A stretch of DNA of 5,195 bases from Planctomycetota bacterium (GTDB lineage Bacteria; Planctomycetota; Brocadiia; JAJRTI01): assembly GCA_024278415.1 (NCBI GenBank), contig JAJRTI010000831.1, positions 1-5,195 on the forward strand, given 5' to 3'. The position numbers and the translations under genes were made by a program. This document shows, piece after piece, positions 5,160 through 5,195 of the stretch; the first letter of the stretch is position 1, and every line of letters begins with the position of its first letter. The notes beneath the pieces are model-generated. The model was not told the DNA's origin, did no database searches, and worked only from the letters and a program-made list of their open reading frames with translations.

Positions 5160-5195
5160 TCAAATGTGGGTAAAGAGCAGGGACAAGCCCCGTGC

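Larger units (their letters stand above)
4428..5195. other. Gene-free, palindrome-rich intergenic region
   Basis: I find no credible gene on either strand of this 768-base stretch. The open frames run through the palindromes, have low-complexity Arg/Ser/Pro-rich translations and lack ribosome sites. What it does hold are about ten inverted repeats, listed separately, covering roughly half its length. The bases between about 4585 and 4658 show nothing I can name beyond a T-rich patch near 4615-4626. The last 35 bases show only a weak GGG/CCC dyad at the edge. Confidence 0.7.

Noticed and set aside
4736..5173. A 145-codon + strand open frame in the right-hand region
   Set aside because: It crosses at least five inverted repeats and a REP arm, has no ribosome site and has low-complexity composition. 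I judge it non-coding.

Overview
This is a GC-rich bacterial window with three protein-coding loci, all on the + strand, followed by about 770 bases of non-coding DNA packed with inverted repeats. The codon usage, the Gfo/Idh/MocA-type oxidoreductase, the many-PAS hybrid histidine kinase and the dispersed palindromes suggest an environmental bacterium with a large genome. A planctomycete or related lineage is my best guess, but no ribosomal or other taxonomic marker is present, so this is only inference. All three stop codons (TAA, TAG, TGA) end genes here, which gives no support for a recoded genetic code.

Left part (1-675): the C-terminal part of a Gfo/Idh/MocA-family oxidoreductase enters from beyond the left edge. 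Its reading frame is broken once by an in-frame TAA at 226-228, and homology-like sequence continues in the same frame to a TGA at 673-675. It is a point-mutation pseudogene or carries a base error. From 676 to 1010 there is no gene. This stretch holds a REPIN-like pair of inverted REP hairpins (799-865), a small hairpin (869-884) and a good sigma-70-type promoter (929-957).

Middle (1011-4427): the promoter leads into a gene for an 87-residue secreted or membrane-anchored protein of unknown function. After a 189-base gap comes a 987-residue hybrid sensor histidine kinase with two membrane segments, four PAS domains, HisKA, HATPase and a C-terminal receiver. The kinase has its own strong ribosome binding site but no promoter I can recognise, so it may be transcribed with the small gene. 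No partner regulator is visible.

Right part (4428-5195): I see no credible gene. Instead there are about ten separate inverted repeats. They include a second REPIN-like element of the same family and orientation as the first, two copies of a 41-base double-hairpin repeat, a 47-base near-perfect palindrome, a 28-bp stem with a 4-base loop, and nested hairpins at the right end. Paired base changes between copies keep the stems intact in both families. The most interesting feature of the window is this set of structured dispersed repeats, with one family bracketing the small gene and the kinase.
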